A stretch of DNA of 25,602 nucleotides, taken from contig JAEZBU010000249.1 of NCBI GenBank assembly GCA_023426855.1, forward strand, positions 1-25,602, written 5' to 3'. The position numbers were made by a program, and so were the translations under genes. The notes under the pieces are model-generated. The model saw nothing but the letters and a program-made list of their open reading frames with translations. It did not search any database and was not told the DNA's origin. Positions 1 through 8,069 of this stretch are shown in pieces (the stretch's first letter is position 1; the number at the start of each line of letters is the position of its first letter). The DNA comes from Pseudomonadota bacterium. Lineage in GTDB: Bacteria > Pseudomonadota > Alphaproteobacteria > Rhizobiales > Hyphomicrobiaceae.

Positions 1-92
1 TGGAAATCGCCCGGGAACCTAATCTCAAGGAAGTGCTTGCCCTGACCGCGCACGCCGCGTCAGAATTGCCTAAGATTACAGACCGGAAGTAG
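1..92 (+). CDS. hemD: C-terminal end of probable uroporphyrinogen-III synthase (partial)
   Basis: An open frame enters from the left edge and ends at TAG 90-92, leaving about 29 residues that finish in ITDRK. The tail itself has no diagnostic motif. The assignment rests mainly on context: in many Hyphomicrobiales, hemD, which closes the linear tetrapyrrole to uroporphyrinogen III in the cytosol, directly precedes a mitofilin-like gene and hemY, exactly as seen here. The tail length and its helical, Leu/Ala-rich character (KEVLALTAHAA) fit the end of HemD. Another protein cannot be excluded from so short a fragment. Confidence 0.5.
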   Translation, partial: EIAREPNLKEVLALTAHAASELPKITDRK

Positions 93-185
93 CCAGCGGA
101 TTGGCTCAAGCTCGTCGCGCGATCCCCTAGGTTGTCATGCGTCGATTGCGGGGTTCCCGCTGGGTTTCGAGAGGCTTTCGCTGCT

Positions 186-2060
186 ATGAGCAAAAATCCT
201 GGACCCAACAAGGGGCCGAACAAACCAACGCCGGAGACAGAGGCCAAGAAGCCGTCGGCGCTGGTTGATCTCAAGGCGACGGAAGTGTCGTCGAGTGATC
301 CCAAGCCGCCCGCCACGCAGACGCCGGCAGCGGGGGCGTCCGGGCCTGCCTCGGCCGCGCCAGCAAAGACGGAGGCTGCGGGCGCTTCTCCGTCATCGTC
401 CGAGACAAAGCCGGCGGCTGATGACAAATCCCAGGCCAAGCCCGGTGACGCGCCGGCCTCAGCGATTGCTGCGGGCACGAAGGAGCCACCGAAAGGCCCG
501 AGTGCCGAGGCAGGTGCTAAAGAACCGCCAAAGGCGGCAAAGCCCAGCGTTGACCAGGCAGCATCGACGGCCGCCAAGCCGACGTCACAACCAGCGTCCG
601 CAGCGCCTCCGACAAGCGCCGCCAACAATGGTGGCGGTGGCATTGGCCGCGTCCTGACGCATGTTGCAGCGGGCGTAGGCGGCGGCTTCCTGGCGCTGCT
701 GCTTGCCGATACCGTGCGGCCGCACTTCGGACCTGGTGGCGGCGAACCAACGGCGGTCGTCAGCGAGCTGGAGAAACGGGTTTCGGCCGCCGAGCAGGCT
801 TTGCGTGATCGTCCGGCCAACGCGCCGGTGCCGAGCACCGAGCTGGCCCAGAAGGTCGCGGATCTGGAAGGCCGTCTTGCGCGGGTTGATGATCTGGGTC
901 GCGCCGTCGGTCAGATCACGGAGACCCAGGGACGTCTGGAAACGCAGACCAAGGAGCTGGAAGGCAAGGTCGGAACGACCGCGGACCAAGGTGCTGACGA
1001 GCGTCTCGCCAAGATGGAGACGACGCTGAATACGCTGAGCGCAGCGGCCGGACAGGACGGTGGGCGCATTCCTCAGCTCGCTGCCATCACCGGCAAGCTC
1101 GCTGATCTTGAGACCACGCTGCCAAACAAGCTGGCCGAGTTGCGCAAATCCGTAACGGAAGAGCTAGAGGCGCGGCTTGGCCAATCTGCCGAAGCCAGCG
1201 AGGCGGCGCGTTCGGCGACGATCCGCATGGATCGCGAGTTGAGCGCGGCCAGAACCGATCTCGCGCGCCTGTCGCAGCGCGCTGAAGCAACCAAAGCCAC
1301 CGAAGATCGGATCGAACAGGCGCTGCGCGCGCTGCAGGAGGAAGCCGGTGCGATCCGGTCTTCACTGCAGGGGCTGAAGGGCGACGTCGACGGCCAGCTC
1401 AAGTCCGTCGCGCGTTCGCAGGATGTGACCGCTGCTGTCGATCCAGTGAATGCGCGGATCGGTAAGCTGGAGCAAAGCCTGCAGGGTGTGGTGAAGAGCG
1501 AAGACGACCGCAAGGCCAATGCCGAGCGCATCGTACTGGCGCTGGAGTTGGGAAATCTGAAGCGCGCCATTGATCGCGGCGGAAGCTTCGCACCGGAGCT
1601 TGCGGAAGTCAGCAAGGTTGCGGGCGGCAAGATCGATCTCGCCGTGCTCGAGCGTTACAAGGATCAGGGCGTGCCGACGCTGCCGGATCTGGCGCGGGAT
1701 TTCCGCCCCGTCGCCAACTCTGTGATCGACGCGGCCAATGTCCCGGCCGAGGCATCCACGCTCGACAGGCTGCTGATGAGCGCCAAGTCGGTGGTGCGTG
1801 TGCGCCGTACCGATCATCGCCCGGATGACAACAGCGTCGAGGCCATCGTCGGCCGCATGGAAACTGCGCTGTCGGACGGCCGCCTGACGGATGCGATTGG
1901 CGAGGCACGCAAGATCCCGGCACAGGCGCTCGATCCGGCTGAGCCGTGGCTTGCCAAGCTTGAAGCGCGGGCCGCGGTCGATCAGGCGATTGCGTCGGTT
2001 GAAGATCAGCTCAAGACATCACTAAGCGGTAAGGCCCCGGCCGAGAAGAGGACCCAGTAA
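186..2060 (+). CDS. Mitofilin-like inner-membrane protein (COG4223 type)
   Basis: The protein has 624 residues from the ATG at 186. A TTG 54 bases upstream is in frame, but the ATG has a purine-rich GAGAGG before it and begins a more natural N-terminus. Residues 1-150 are a low-complexity Ala/Pro/Lys tail. Residues about 155-175 (VLTHVAAGVGGGFLALLLAD) form one membrane helix, and about 190-470 are long charged heptads expected to be coiled coil. The C-terminal 150 residues are a compact helical domain like the mitofilin-type C-terminus. This architecture is that of the alphaproteobacterial relatives of mitochondrial Mic60, which shape the inner membrane and contact the outer membrane. It overlaps hemY by one base (TAATG), so the two are translationally coupled. 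The family call is by architecture and gene order, not by a catalytic motif. Confidence 0.75.
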   Translation: MSKNPGPNKGPNKPTPETEAKKPSALVDLKATEVSSSDPKPPATQTPAAGASGPASAAPAKTEAAGASPSSSETKPAADDKSQAKPGDAPASAIAAGTKEPPKGPSAEAGAKEPPKAAKPSVDQAASTAAKPTSQPASAAPPTSAANNGGGGIGRVLTHVAAGVGGGFLALLLADTVRPHFGPGGGEPTAVVSELEKRVSAAEQALRDRPANAPVPSTELAQKVADLEGRLARVDDLGRAVGQITETQGRLETQTKELEGKVGTTADQGADERLAKMETTLNTLSAAAGQDGGRIPQLAAITGKLADLETTLPNKLAELRKSVTEELEARLGQSAEASEAARSATIRMDRELSAARTDLARLSQRAEATKATEDRIEQALRALQEEAGAIRSSLQGLKGDVDGQLKSVARSQDVTAAVDPVNARIGKLEQSLQGVVKSEDDRKANAERIVLALELGNLKRAIDRGGSFAPELAEVSKVAGGKIDLAVLERYKDQGVPTLPDLARDFRPVANSVIDAANVPAEASTLDRLLMSAKSVVRVRRTDHRPDDNSVEAIVGRMETALSDGRLTDAIGEARKIPAQALDPAEPWLAKLEARAAVDQAIASVEDQLKTSLSGKAPAEKRTQ

Positions 2061-3988
2061 TGCTGCGTCTGGTTGTTTATCTGCTGGGCGTTACGGCCCT
2101 GGCATTCGGCTTGTCTTGGCTCGCCGACCGGCCGGGCAGCCTCGTGGTCCAATGGCAGGGCTACGAGGTCGAGACGAGCGTGTTCCGCGCCATCGTCATC
2201 CTCGCCGTGCTGTTGGGGCTGACGCTGGTGCTGTGGAGCGTCCTGCGCCAGATCTGGAACAGTCCGGCAGCGATCGGGCACTTCTTCAACCGCCGCCGCC
2301 AGAAACGGGGCCTGGAGGCTCTGTCGAGCGGCATGATCGCGATCGGTGCGGGCGATCGCGCATCGGCGACCCGCTACGCCATTCAGGCGCGCAAGTCGCT
2401 GCCGAACGAACCACTGACGCATCTTCTCCGCGCGCAGGCCGCACAGCTTTCCGGTGACCGGGCAACGTCGCGTCGCATTTTCGAAGCGATGCTGAGCGCA
2501 CCCGATACCGAGCAACTCGGTTTGCGCGGGCTGTTCCTGGAAGCGGAGCGCGAGGGTGAGCGCGAGGCCGCCCGTCAGTTCGCTGAGCGCGCTATGACGC
2601 TCAATCCGCAGCTTGCCTGGCCGACCGACGCGCTGTTCGATCTGCAGTGCAAGGAAGGCAATTGGGAGGGTGCCCTGCAGACGCTTGCGGTGGCCCGCCG
2701 GAACAATCACATGGAACGCGCTGCCGCCGACCGCAAACGCGCGGTGTTGTTGACGGCGCAAGCGCAGACCCTGGAGGACAACGCCCCCGATCAAGCCATG
2801 GCGCTGGCTTTGGAAGCGCACGGTCTGGCGCCGGATCTGGTTCCGGCTGGCGCCATCTCCGGGCGCATTCTCGCCGCCAAAGGCAATACGTCGAAAGCCG
2901 CGAAGGTTCTTCAGCGGACCTGGAAGCTGTCGCCGCATCCCGATATCGCGACCGCCTACGCCTACGCGCGCATCGGCGACAGCCCGCGCGATCGTCTGGC
3001 CCGCGTCCGTCATCTCGCTTCGCTGCGTCCGCATTCGATCGAGAGCGCGATTGCCGTGGCTGGCGCTGCGATCGAAGCGCACGACTGGCCTGCGGCACGT
3101 AGCTTCCTGCAGCCCTTGCTGGAGGCGCCAACGCAGCGCGTGTGCACGCTGATGGCCAAGATTGAGGCCGAACAGCACGGCGACAAGGGCCGCGTCCGCG
3201 AGTGGCTGGCGCGGGCGGTCAATGCCGCGCGCGATCCGGCCTGGACGGCCGACGGCATCGTCGCGGATCATTGGGCGCCGGTCTCTCCGGTAACGGGTGC
3301 GCTCGACGCCTTCAAATGGCGTGTGCCCGTGGAAGAGATGGATACGCAGGACGCGGCGCAGGTTACCGCGAAGCTGGAAGAACTCGTCGCGCTGGGTGCT
3401 GATCATGCCGATGTGGTGATCGATGCGCCCGCCGTTGCCGACGAGACACCGGTGGCCGATGCAGCGCCGGAACCCGAGGTCGCGACAGTCACGGTGAAGC
3501 CAGCAGCACCCGAGAAGTCGGTCGACGCTGAGATTGTCGAGACAATGCCCGCACCAGCACAGCCGGAGCCGGCACCTGCGCCCAAGGCAGAGCCTGTTAC
3601 CGCGGCTGAATCCGAAAAGCCGGTCGTGACCACCACGCAGCCGGCACCTCAACCCGAGCCGGCCAAGGCGGCGCCGCCAGCACCCGCGCCGGTAGGAGCT
3701 GCAGCGGTGGCGCCCGAAAGCAAGGATCGCGTCGCGGCTGAAAAGCCCAAAGCCGAGGTGACGGAAAAGCCATTGCAGATGTCGTCAGAGGTGCCGGCGA
3801 CAAGCGCGCAGTCGACGACGACGGCATCGCCGACGATTTCGCGCCCGGTTCGGCGGTCCGGCCGTCCGCTTGAGACCAAGATCTTCGTGCCGCCGCGCGC
3901 GCCCGACGATCCAGGTCCGGAGGAAGCTGCAGACGACGGGCGAGCGCAGGCGGTGGCCTACCAGTTTCCGCTGAAAGGTTCGGCGTGA
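2060..3988 (+). CDS. hemY: HemY-like TPR protein of the haem biosynthesis operon
   Basis: The protein has 642 residues. Two membrane helices at the N-terminus (about residues 3-22 and 42-65) make the HemY_N domain. TPR-like helical repeats rich in Ala, Leu and Arg follow (about 85-400), for example the segment starting SGMIAIGAGDRASATRYA. From about residue 445 the chain is a disordered Pro/Ala/Glu-rich tail of nearly 200 residues. The proteobacterial membrane TPR protein HemY differs from Bacillus HemY, the coproporphyrinogen oxidase; it is thought to organise haem-synthesis enzymes, and its biochemical role is not settled. The start overlaps the preceding stop codon. The tail makes this protein longer than the roughly 400-residue enterobacterial form. 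An intrinsic terminator lies 43 bp after the stop, making hemY the last gene of the unit. Confidence 0.85.
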   Translation: MLRLVVYLLGVTALAFGLSWLADRPGSLVVQWQGYEVETSVFRAIVILAVLLGLTLVLWSVLRQIWNSPAAIGHFFNRRRQKRGLEALSSGMIAIGAGDRASATRYAIQARKSLPNEPLTHLLRAQAAQLSGDRATSRRIFEAMLSAPDTEQLGLRGLFLEAEREGEREAARQFAERAMTLNPQLAWPTDALFDLQCKEGNWEGALQTLAVARRNNHMERAAADRKRAVLLTAQAQTLEDNAPDQAMALALEAHGLAPDLVPAGAISGRILAAKGNTSKAAKVLQRTWKLSPHPDIATAYAYARIGDSPRDRLARVRHLASLRPHSIESAIAVAGAAIEAHDWPAARSFLQPLLEAPTQRVCTLMAKIEAEQHGDKGRVREWLARAVNAARDPAWTADGIVADHWAPVSPVTGALDAFKWRVPVEEMDTQDAAQVTAKLEELVALGADHADVVIDAPAVADETPVADAAPEPEVATVTVKPAAPEKSVDAEIVETMPAPAQPEPAPAPKAEPVTAAESEKPVVTTTQPAPQPEPAKAAPPAPAPVGAAAVAPESKDRVAAEKPKAEVTEKPLQMSSEVPATSAQSTTTASPTISRPVRRSGRPLETKIFVPPRAPDDPGPEEAADDGRAQAVAYQFPLKGSA

Positions 3989-4031
3989 CGGCCGCCTGAT
4001 CGCCATTCCGTCATTAACGCTTTGATTCCGC

Positions 4032-4062
4032 AACGCGCAGCACGATCAGTGTTGCGCGTTTT
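4032..4062 (+). terminator. Intrinsic terminator after hemY
   Basis: Positions 4032-4043 pair with 4049-4060: twelve pairs including one G-T, with a five-base loop GATCA. The stem is followed by the TTTT run at 4059-4062. It ends the hemD/mitofilin/hemY unit and isolates the ParA-like gene downstream. Confidence 0.85.
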
Positions 4063-4163
4063 GCTATCGCGTACGCACAGCTTATCCAACGGTTGCCCCG
4101 CAGCGCTTTGACTCGTCTGCCTACGTCTGATTGTCTTTGCGAGGCGGCGGCGGGGGAGCGGGG

Positions 4164-5375
4164 ATGAGCGAGTTACAATGGTTGGCGTTGTGGCCCTTGG
4201 GCTTGGCGGAAACGATCTTCGGAATCCTAGTTTCCGGAATTGGCCTGTTTATCGCAGGACTGAAGCTACGCGATCGCAATTCGGCCGGCGAGAGCAAGGA
4301 GCTTTGCGCGCTTCGTGAACTTAATGAAAAGCTCGTTGCCGAAAACGAGCAGCGCACCACGGACGTTGGCAGACTGCAAGGTCAACTCGGCCAGATCGAG
4401 CAACTGGTCAGCGGCGATGTCGACTACTGGCTGCGCGAGGCCGATACGGCAACCTATTTCAAACGCATCAACGACAGCATCCCGATCGTGGTGGTCGCCA
4501 ATTTCAAGGGCGGCGTCGGGAAGACCACGCTGGCCGCGAACCTCGCTGCCTATTTCGATGATCGCGGAAAGCGCGTTCTGCTGGTTGATTTCGACTATCA
4601 GGGCTCGCTGAGTGATGCCGTGCTGCCCTACGGCGCGGCTAACGTCAATTTCAGCGCCAATCTGCTGCTCGATACGGCCACCAATGCCAAGGATGCGCTC
4701 GCGCTAACGACGGCGTTGCAGCCAACGTTACCGCGCTCACGCTTGTTTCCGGCATTCTACGAACTCAATCGCGCCGAGAACCGCGCCATGTTCAAATGGC
4801 TGGTGCAAGGTGGCAGCGCGGATGTGCGCTATGCCACGCAGCGGATCCTCAGTGATCCGGTGTTCCAGCAGCGCTTTGATCTTGTCATCATCGATGCGCC
4901 GCCGCGGCTTATGACCGCCACCGTCAACGCGGCTTGCGCCAGCACGCACTTCATTATCCCGACCATTCTCGACGGGTTGTCGGTTTCGGCCGCGCTGAAT
5001 ACGCTCGGCGTCTTCCGTCAGATGCAGAAGACCATCGCGCCGCAGATCCAGCCCGCCGCCATCATTCCGACCATGGTTGCGCAAAAGTCGTTGGGCTTGA
5101 GCGAAAGCATCGCTCTGAACGAATTGCGGGAGGGTCTGGCCCATTTCTGGCCTGCCAGTCCGGCACCGGTTATCTTTGATGACGCGTACGTGTGCCGCAA
5201 AGCTGCAATCGCCCGAACTGCCGGTTCGCAAATCGCATACTTGGCGGACAACAGCGTCGCTAAGATGTTCGACCCGATCGGCGCAAAACTGGAGGCTCGT
5301 CTGTTCCATGCTGGTCCGCGACCTGAGACAGGGCCTTGGCCATCTGGCGGCGCTGTTGACCGCTTGGCAGGGTAA
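4164..5375 (+). CDS. Membrane-anchored ParA/MinD-like ATPase
   Basis: The protein has 403 residues from the ATG at 4164, preceded by a GGGGGAGCGGGG-type ribosome site; an in-frame TTG at 4131 is less likely. Residues about 10-34 (LWPLGLAETIFGILVSGIGLFIAGL) are one membrane helix. Residues about 45-85 form a coiled coil, and 107 onward is a deviant-Walker ATPase. The deviant Walker A is KGGVGKTT (115-122), the A' region is VDFDYQGS (about 141-148), and the Walker B is VIIDAPP with Asp244. ParA-family ATPases position cargo or partition DNA by nucleotide-dependent dimerisation. A membrane helix plus coiled coil before the ATPase is unusual for plasmid or chromosome ParA, and there is no parB or parS nearby. 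The last 68 bp overlap the next gene in another frame, implying coupling. The cargo is unknown; the ATPase fold is certain. Confidence 0.85.
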   Translation: MSELQWLALWPLGLAETIFGILVSGIGLFIAGLKLRDRNSAGESKELCALRELNEKLVAENEQRTTDVGRLQGQLGQIEQLVSGDVDYWLREADTATYFKRINDSIPIVVVANFKGGVGKTTLAANLAAYFDDRGKRVLLVDFDYQGSLSDAVLPYGAANVNFSANLLLDTATNAKDALALTTALQPTLPRSRLFPAFYELNRAENRAMFKWLVQGGSADVRYATQRILSDPVFQQRFDLVIIDAPPRLMTATVNAACASTHFIIPTILDGLSVSAALNTLGVFRQMQKTIAPQIQPAAIIPTMVAQKSLGLSESIALNELREGLAHFWPASPAPVIFDDAYVCRKAAIARTAGSQIAYLADNSVAKMFDPIGAKLEARLFHAGPRPETGPWPSGGAVDRLAG

Positions 5376-5787
5376 GGCCGCGGCCGGCGACATCGCGCGT
5401 TTCAACGAACTGCTGAGCGCGCACGATGGCCTTTCGGTTGCGGATTTCTGCAAGCGGGTCGAAGCTGCGCTCGCGGGAGATCAATCCACGCAGCCTGCTT
5501 CGCGCACCTCGTCGAAACCTCCGGCTGCGGACGAGATCGTCGTCGCTCAATACCTGAACGCGCTGCGCGACAGCCAAGCGGATGTCGCGAAGTTCGAAGA
5601 AATCCTGGCGCAGATGGATCGCGACAAGAAGGCACGCAAGGTGGAGCTTGTGGCGATCGCCGACGCGTACGTTGGCGTTCGTTCTGGAGCCAGCAACAAG
5701 CCGTCCGCACTGAAGGCCATCCGGCAAAAGCGCAATCAGATCGCCTCCATGCCCAGCCGTCTCGCGCGCATCGGGCAGATTTTCTAA
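5308..5787 (+). CDS. Unknown protein overlapping the ParA-like gene
   Basis: I do not recognise this 159-residue protein. The start chosen is the ATG at 5308, with GGAGG at 5291-5295. Longer frames would only read through the ATPase gene out of frame. The sequence is soluble and mostly helical: an N-terminal helix (VRDLRQGLGHLAALLTAW), a Ser/Pro/Ala linker at about 58-75, then charged helices (about 80-115) and a basic C-terminal segment (KPSALKAIRQKRNQIASMPS). It begins inside the 3' end of the ParA-like gene, so the two are almost certainly co-translated and likely to work together, perhaps as cargo or regulator of the ATPase. That role is inference. The coding frame is supported by G/C at third positions and by the end just before the convergent terminator. 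Confidence 0.7.
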   Translation: MLVRDLRQGLGHLAALLTAWQGKAAAGDIARFNELLSAHDGLSVADFCKRVEAALAGDQSTQPASRTSSKPPAADEIVVAQYLNALRDSQADVAKFEEILAQMDRDKKARKVELVAIADAYVGVRSGASNKPSALKAIRQKRNQIASMPSRLARIGQIF

Positions 5788-5793
5788 AGCACG

Positions 5794-5832
5794 CAAAAAT
5801 GCGGGCGCCGCGATATCTCAAGCGACGCCCGC
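5794..5832 (-). terminator. Intrinsic terminator of csbD (reverse strand)
   Basis: Positions 5801-5809 (GCGGGCGCC) pair with 5824-5832 (GACGCCCGC), eight of nine positions. Reading the reverse strand, the stem is followed by ATTTTTGC, a T run, 16 bp past the csbD stop. It lies between convergent genes and may also slow transcription from the ParA unit. Confidence 0.7.
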
Positions 5833-5847
5833 GCGCGATGCCAGGCC

Positions 5848-6063
5848 TTACAGCTTCTCGTGCGCCTTGTCGGCCAGCTTGTCCGCGGCGTCTTTCACAA
5901 CGTCTTTGGCTTTACCCATGACCTTCTGGGCTTCACCCTTGGCTTCCTGAGCCACACCTTCGATTTCCATCTGCTCGTTGCCGATGGCACGGCCAACGCC
6001 CTGCTTGACCTTACCTGCAACTTCGTTGGCGTAACCTTTTACCTTATCGGTCGTGCTGCCCAT
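5848..6063 (-). CDS. csbD: CsbD-family stress-response protein
   Basis: The 71-residue protein begins MGSTTDKVKGYANEVAGKVKQ and continues with Lys/Ala/Asp-rich amphipathic helices (VGRAIGNEQMEIEGVAQEAKGEAQ, split by the family's Gly) to KAHEKL. This is the normal length and composition of CsbD proteins: small hydrophilic cytosolic proteins of unknown molecular function that accumulate under general stress. The ATG at 6063 has an excellent AGGAG ribosome site; six extra in-frame codons upstream lack one. A near-perfect EcfG promoter sits 36-60 bp upstream, and an intrinsic terminator follows, so it is a single-gene stress unit. Confidence 0.9.
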   Translation of the reverse strand: MGSTTDKVKGYANEVAGKVKQGVGRAIGNEQMEIEGVAQEAKGEAQKVMGKAKDVVKDAADKLADKAHEKL

Positions 6064-6098
6064 GATTTGTCTCCTCTGCAAAAAGGCTCTGGGCAGAA

Positions 6099-6123
6099 AA
6101 CGCGCTCCGTCAGCGGAGGTTCC
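6099..6123 (-). promoter_or_regulatory. EcfG-type general-stress promoter of csbD
   Basis: On the reverse strand GGAAC (6123-6119) is followed by 16 bases and CGTT (6102-6099). This is an exact match to the alphaproteobacterial EcfG consensus GGAAC-N16/17-CGTT. Transcription would start near 6092, leaving a leader of about 29 bases that contains the AGGAG ribosome site. Confidence 0.75.
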
Positions 6124-6167
6124 AGTGCTGCGCTGCGGTTCGATGGCTGCTCTGCCGAAATTCTCCC

Positions 6168-6197
6168 TTCGGGCCGCAAACCGGCGCGCGCTATAAT
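6168..6197 (+). promoter_or_regulatory. Candidate sigma70 promoter of the alpha/beta hydrolase gene
   Basis: A perfect TATAAT at 6192-6197 lies 52 bp before the hydrolase ATG. The best -35 is a poor TTCGGG at 6168-6173 with an 18-base spacer, so strength or activator dependence is uncertain. Confidence 0.4.
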
Positions 6198-6248
6198 CAC
6201 CCCGGCAGGTGGCCGATCAGAGCCACGAAACGGAGGAAGTTGCGACCA

Positions 6249-7091
6249 ATGACAAAGCTGGAACATGGTCATGCGGATCTCGGCGACGTGCGTATTCACT
6301 ACGTCACGGCGGGAAGCGGTCCGGCTGTCCTGCTGATCCATGGCTGGCCGCAGACCTGGTACATGTGGCGCGACATCATTCCTGGCCTTGCGCCACACTA
6401 CCGCGTTATCGCGCCCGATCTGCGCGGACTTGGCGAGTCGTCTCGGCCGGTAGGCGGCTACGACAAGAAAACCATCGCCAATGATCTGTGGCGGTTGACG
6501 CACGATGTTCTCGGCGAGGCCTCGCTGCTGGTCGTGGGGCACGATTGGGGTGGTCCGGTCGCATTCTCGCTGGCAACTCAGCATCGCGATGCCGTACGCA
6601 AATTGGCGATCTTCGATGTGCCCGTTCCAGGCGATGGCACGCCGATCATGTTCAATAATCGCTGGCATCACGGCCTGCATTGGGAACTGGACTTTCCCGA
6701 AGCGCTGACGGCGGGTCGCGAGGACGTCTACCTCAGCTTTTTCTATCGCAACTGGGGTGCGCGGCCGGACGCGATTTCTGAAGAAGCGCAGCAAGAATAC
6801 CTGCGCACCTATCGCCAGCCCGGAGCGATGCGGGCGGGTTTCAATTTCTATCGCGCGACGCCGCAGGATGTGGCGGACAATGAGCAGTTCCTGAAGGACG
6901 GCAAGCTCAAGATGCCCGTGCTTTGCTATGGCGGTGAGTCAGGCAGAGGCCGCCGCATGGCCGCGCTCGAATCTTGGCAGCGTGTGGCCGAGAACGTGCG
7001 TGGCGGCATCGCGGAAGGATGCGGCCACTGGATTCCTGAGGAGCGCCCGGACTGGGTGATCGCGGAGTTGCTGGCGTTCTTTCGCGAATGA
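6249..7091 (+). CDS. Alpha/beta hydrolase, epoxide hydrolase / haloacetate dehalogenase type
   Basis: The protein has 280 residues from the ATG at 6249, with GGAGG at 6232-6236. The fold motifs appear in order: oxyanion loop HGWPQ (31-35), nucleophile elbow GHDWGG with Asp99, and catalytic His260 in GCGHWIPEERP. The Asp nucleophile, rather than Ser, places it with epoxide hydrolases and dehalogenases. Cap-domain Tyr166 (FFYRNWG) and Tyr201 (NFYRA) sit where epoxide hydrolases carry ring-opening tyrosines. The acid of the triad is less clear; Glu230 in YGGES is the candidate where Asp is common. The enzyme is cytosolic with no signal peptide. The substrate is not predictable. It is divergent from csbD and convergent with ridA. 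Confidence 0.85.
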   Translation: MTKLEHGHADLGDVRIHYVTAGSGPAVLLIHGWPQTWYMWRDIIPGLAPHYRVIAPDLRGLGESSRPVGGYDKKTIANDLWRLTHDVLGEASLLVVGHDWGGPVAFSLATQHRDAVRKLAIFDVPVPGDGTPIMFNNRWHHGLHWELDFPEALTAGREDVYLSFFYRNWGARPDAISEEAQQEYLRTYRQPGAMRAGFNFYRATPQDVADNEQFLKDGKLKMPVLCYGGESGRGRRMAALESWQRVAENVRGGIAEGCGHWIPEERPDWVIAELLAFFRE

Positions 7092-7189
7092 AGTCAGGCC
7101 ATCACCGGAAGGCGACGACAAGGCTGCGTTCGTAGCGGTTGGGGGCCATTCGGGGTCATCGGCGCGATACCCGTTAGCCCCGAAGCATC

Positions 7190-7582
7190 TCATGATTTGG
7201 CTTTGTTGGAGCCGATGTGGGCGTGAACGACCATCTCGACGATACAACCCGGCACCACCAGCGCCGACACAACAACAGTCGCCCGGTTCGGATACGGCTT
7301 GTTGAAGTACTGGGCGTAGATCTCGTTCATGGCGGTCACGTCGTCGCCGTTGGTCAGGTAGATGAGCACCTGCACAACGTCGTCCATCGTGCCGCCGGCC
7401 GCCGCGAGACAATGCTTGAGGTTCTCTAGCGTCTGGATCGTCTGCGCGCGAATGTCGCCTGTCTCGATCCCGCCGCCTGGAATCACCGAGACCAGCGCTG
7501 AGTAGAATTTTCCGTCCGCCGTGACCACCCATTCGAGCGGTGTGTTGATCGGCGGCAAGTTTGTTTCGACGGCATGTCTCAT
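7190..7582 (-). CDS. RidA/YjgF family protein (enamine/imine deaminase-like)
   Basis: The protein has 130 residues from the ATG at 7582, with GGAGG ten bases before it; the longer in-frame extension to 7747 has no family sequence. The core follows the RidA pattern: PLEWVVTADGKFYSAL, QTLENLKHCLAAAGGTMDDVVQVLIYLTN, and PYPNRATVVV with Arg100 in the position of the substrate-carboxylate Arg of true RidA deaminases. RidA trimers hydrolyse reactive 2-aminoacrylate-type enamines in the cytosol. Sequence around the active site (VVPGCIVEMVVHAHI) departs from archetypal RidA, so it may be one of the Rid subfamilies with another substrate. It has no neighbour in its orientation that would suggest a pathway. 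Confidence 0.85.
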   Translation of the reverse strand: MRHAVETNLPPINTPLEWVVTADGKFYSALVSVIPGGGIETGDIRAQTIQTLENLKHCLAAAGGTMDDVVQVLIYLTNGDDVTAMNEIYAQYFNKPYPNRATVVVSALVVPGCIVEMVVHAHIGSNKAKS

Positions 7583-7993
7583 GATGCGTGAACCTCCGGT
7601 CATCTGAGGATAATCGTGCGGGTGATCGAACCGTTTCCGTAGTGATCCAAAACTATAGGGCGTCTTGTGATGCGGCCCAACGAAAGGTTCCGTCTGACCT
7701 GACTGACGACGAAGCGTCGTCAGGCTAGGTTTCGAGCCGAATGACATGGCTTGCCGGCCGATGCTTTGATGCTCCGGCCCAGAGACGAAACGCTACTATC
7801 TGTGAGGTGTGCCATTGGGTCCGCGCAATGGAGGTTGCAGGATCACGTAGCCGGCGCTATTAACGCGGCACCTCAGCAGGTCTCGCGCCGCCCTCATCGA
7901 AGGCGTGCGCTGGATCGATGGGGCAACTATCCGTTTGTGTGCCATGCGTTTGGCACGCAGCGGCGTAGAATAGAGCCGATATATCAATGGCTT
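7583..7993. other. Gene-poor region between ridA and tRNA-Thr
   Basis: I see no credible gene in these 411 bases. They hold a perfect nine-pair hairpin (CTGACGACG at 7703-7711, loop AAG, CGTCGTCAG at 7715-7723) and a short dyad GTGCCA-N6-TGGCAC at 7939-7956, 37 bp before the tRNA. The ridA promoter must lie in the left part and the tRNA promoter in the right part, but neither has a clear sigma70 match; TAGAAT at 7966-7971 is the best tRNA -10. Confidence 0.5.
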
Positions 7994-8069
7994 GCCGCAA
8001 TAGCTCAGTCGGTAGAGCACGTCATTCGTAATGACGGGGTCGGGGGTTCGATTCCCTCTTGCGGCACCA
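7994..8069 (+). tRNA. tRNA-Thr (anticodon CGT), CCA encoded
   Basis: A full cloverleaf is visible. The acceptor GCCGCAA (7994-8000) pairs with TTGCGGC (8059-8065), with discriminator A and an encoded CCA at 8067-8069. The D arm is GCTC/GAGC. The anticodon stem CGTCA/TGACG carries loop TTCGTAA, giving anticodon CGT for codon ACG. The T arm has loop TTCGATT between GGGGG and CCCTC. Confidence 0.97.

Noticed and set aside
2006..3652. 548-codon reverse-strand open frame
   Set aside because: It lies wholly antisense to hemY, is Arg/His/Gln-rich with no family motif, and reflects high third-position GC of the true gene.
4109..4136. TTGACT with 17-base spacer before the ParA-like gene
   Set aside because: The -10 position (TTGTCT) is poor, so it is not called a promoter.
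7149..7184. TTCGGGG/CCCCGAA inverted repeat between the hydrolase and ridA
   Set aside because: The seven-pair stem has a 22-base loop and no T run, too weak to call a terminator.
7583..7747. 55-codon N-terminal extension of the RidA-family gene
   Set aside because: No RidA has such an extension, and the ATG at 7582 has a good ribosome site.
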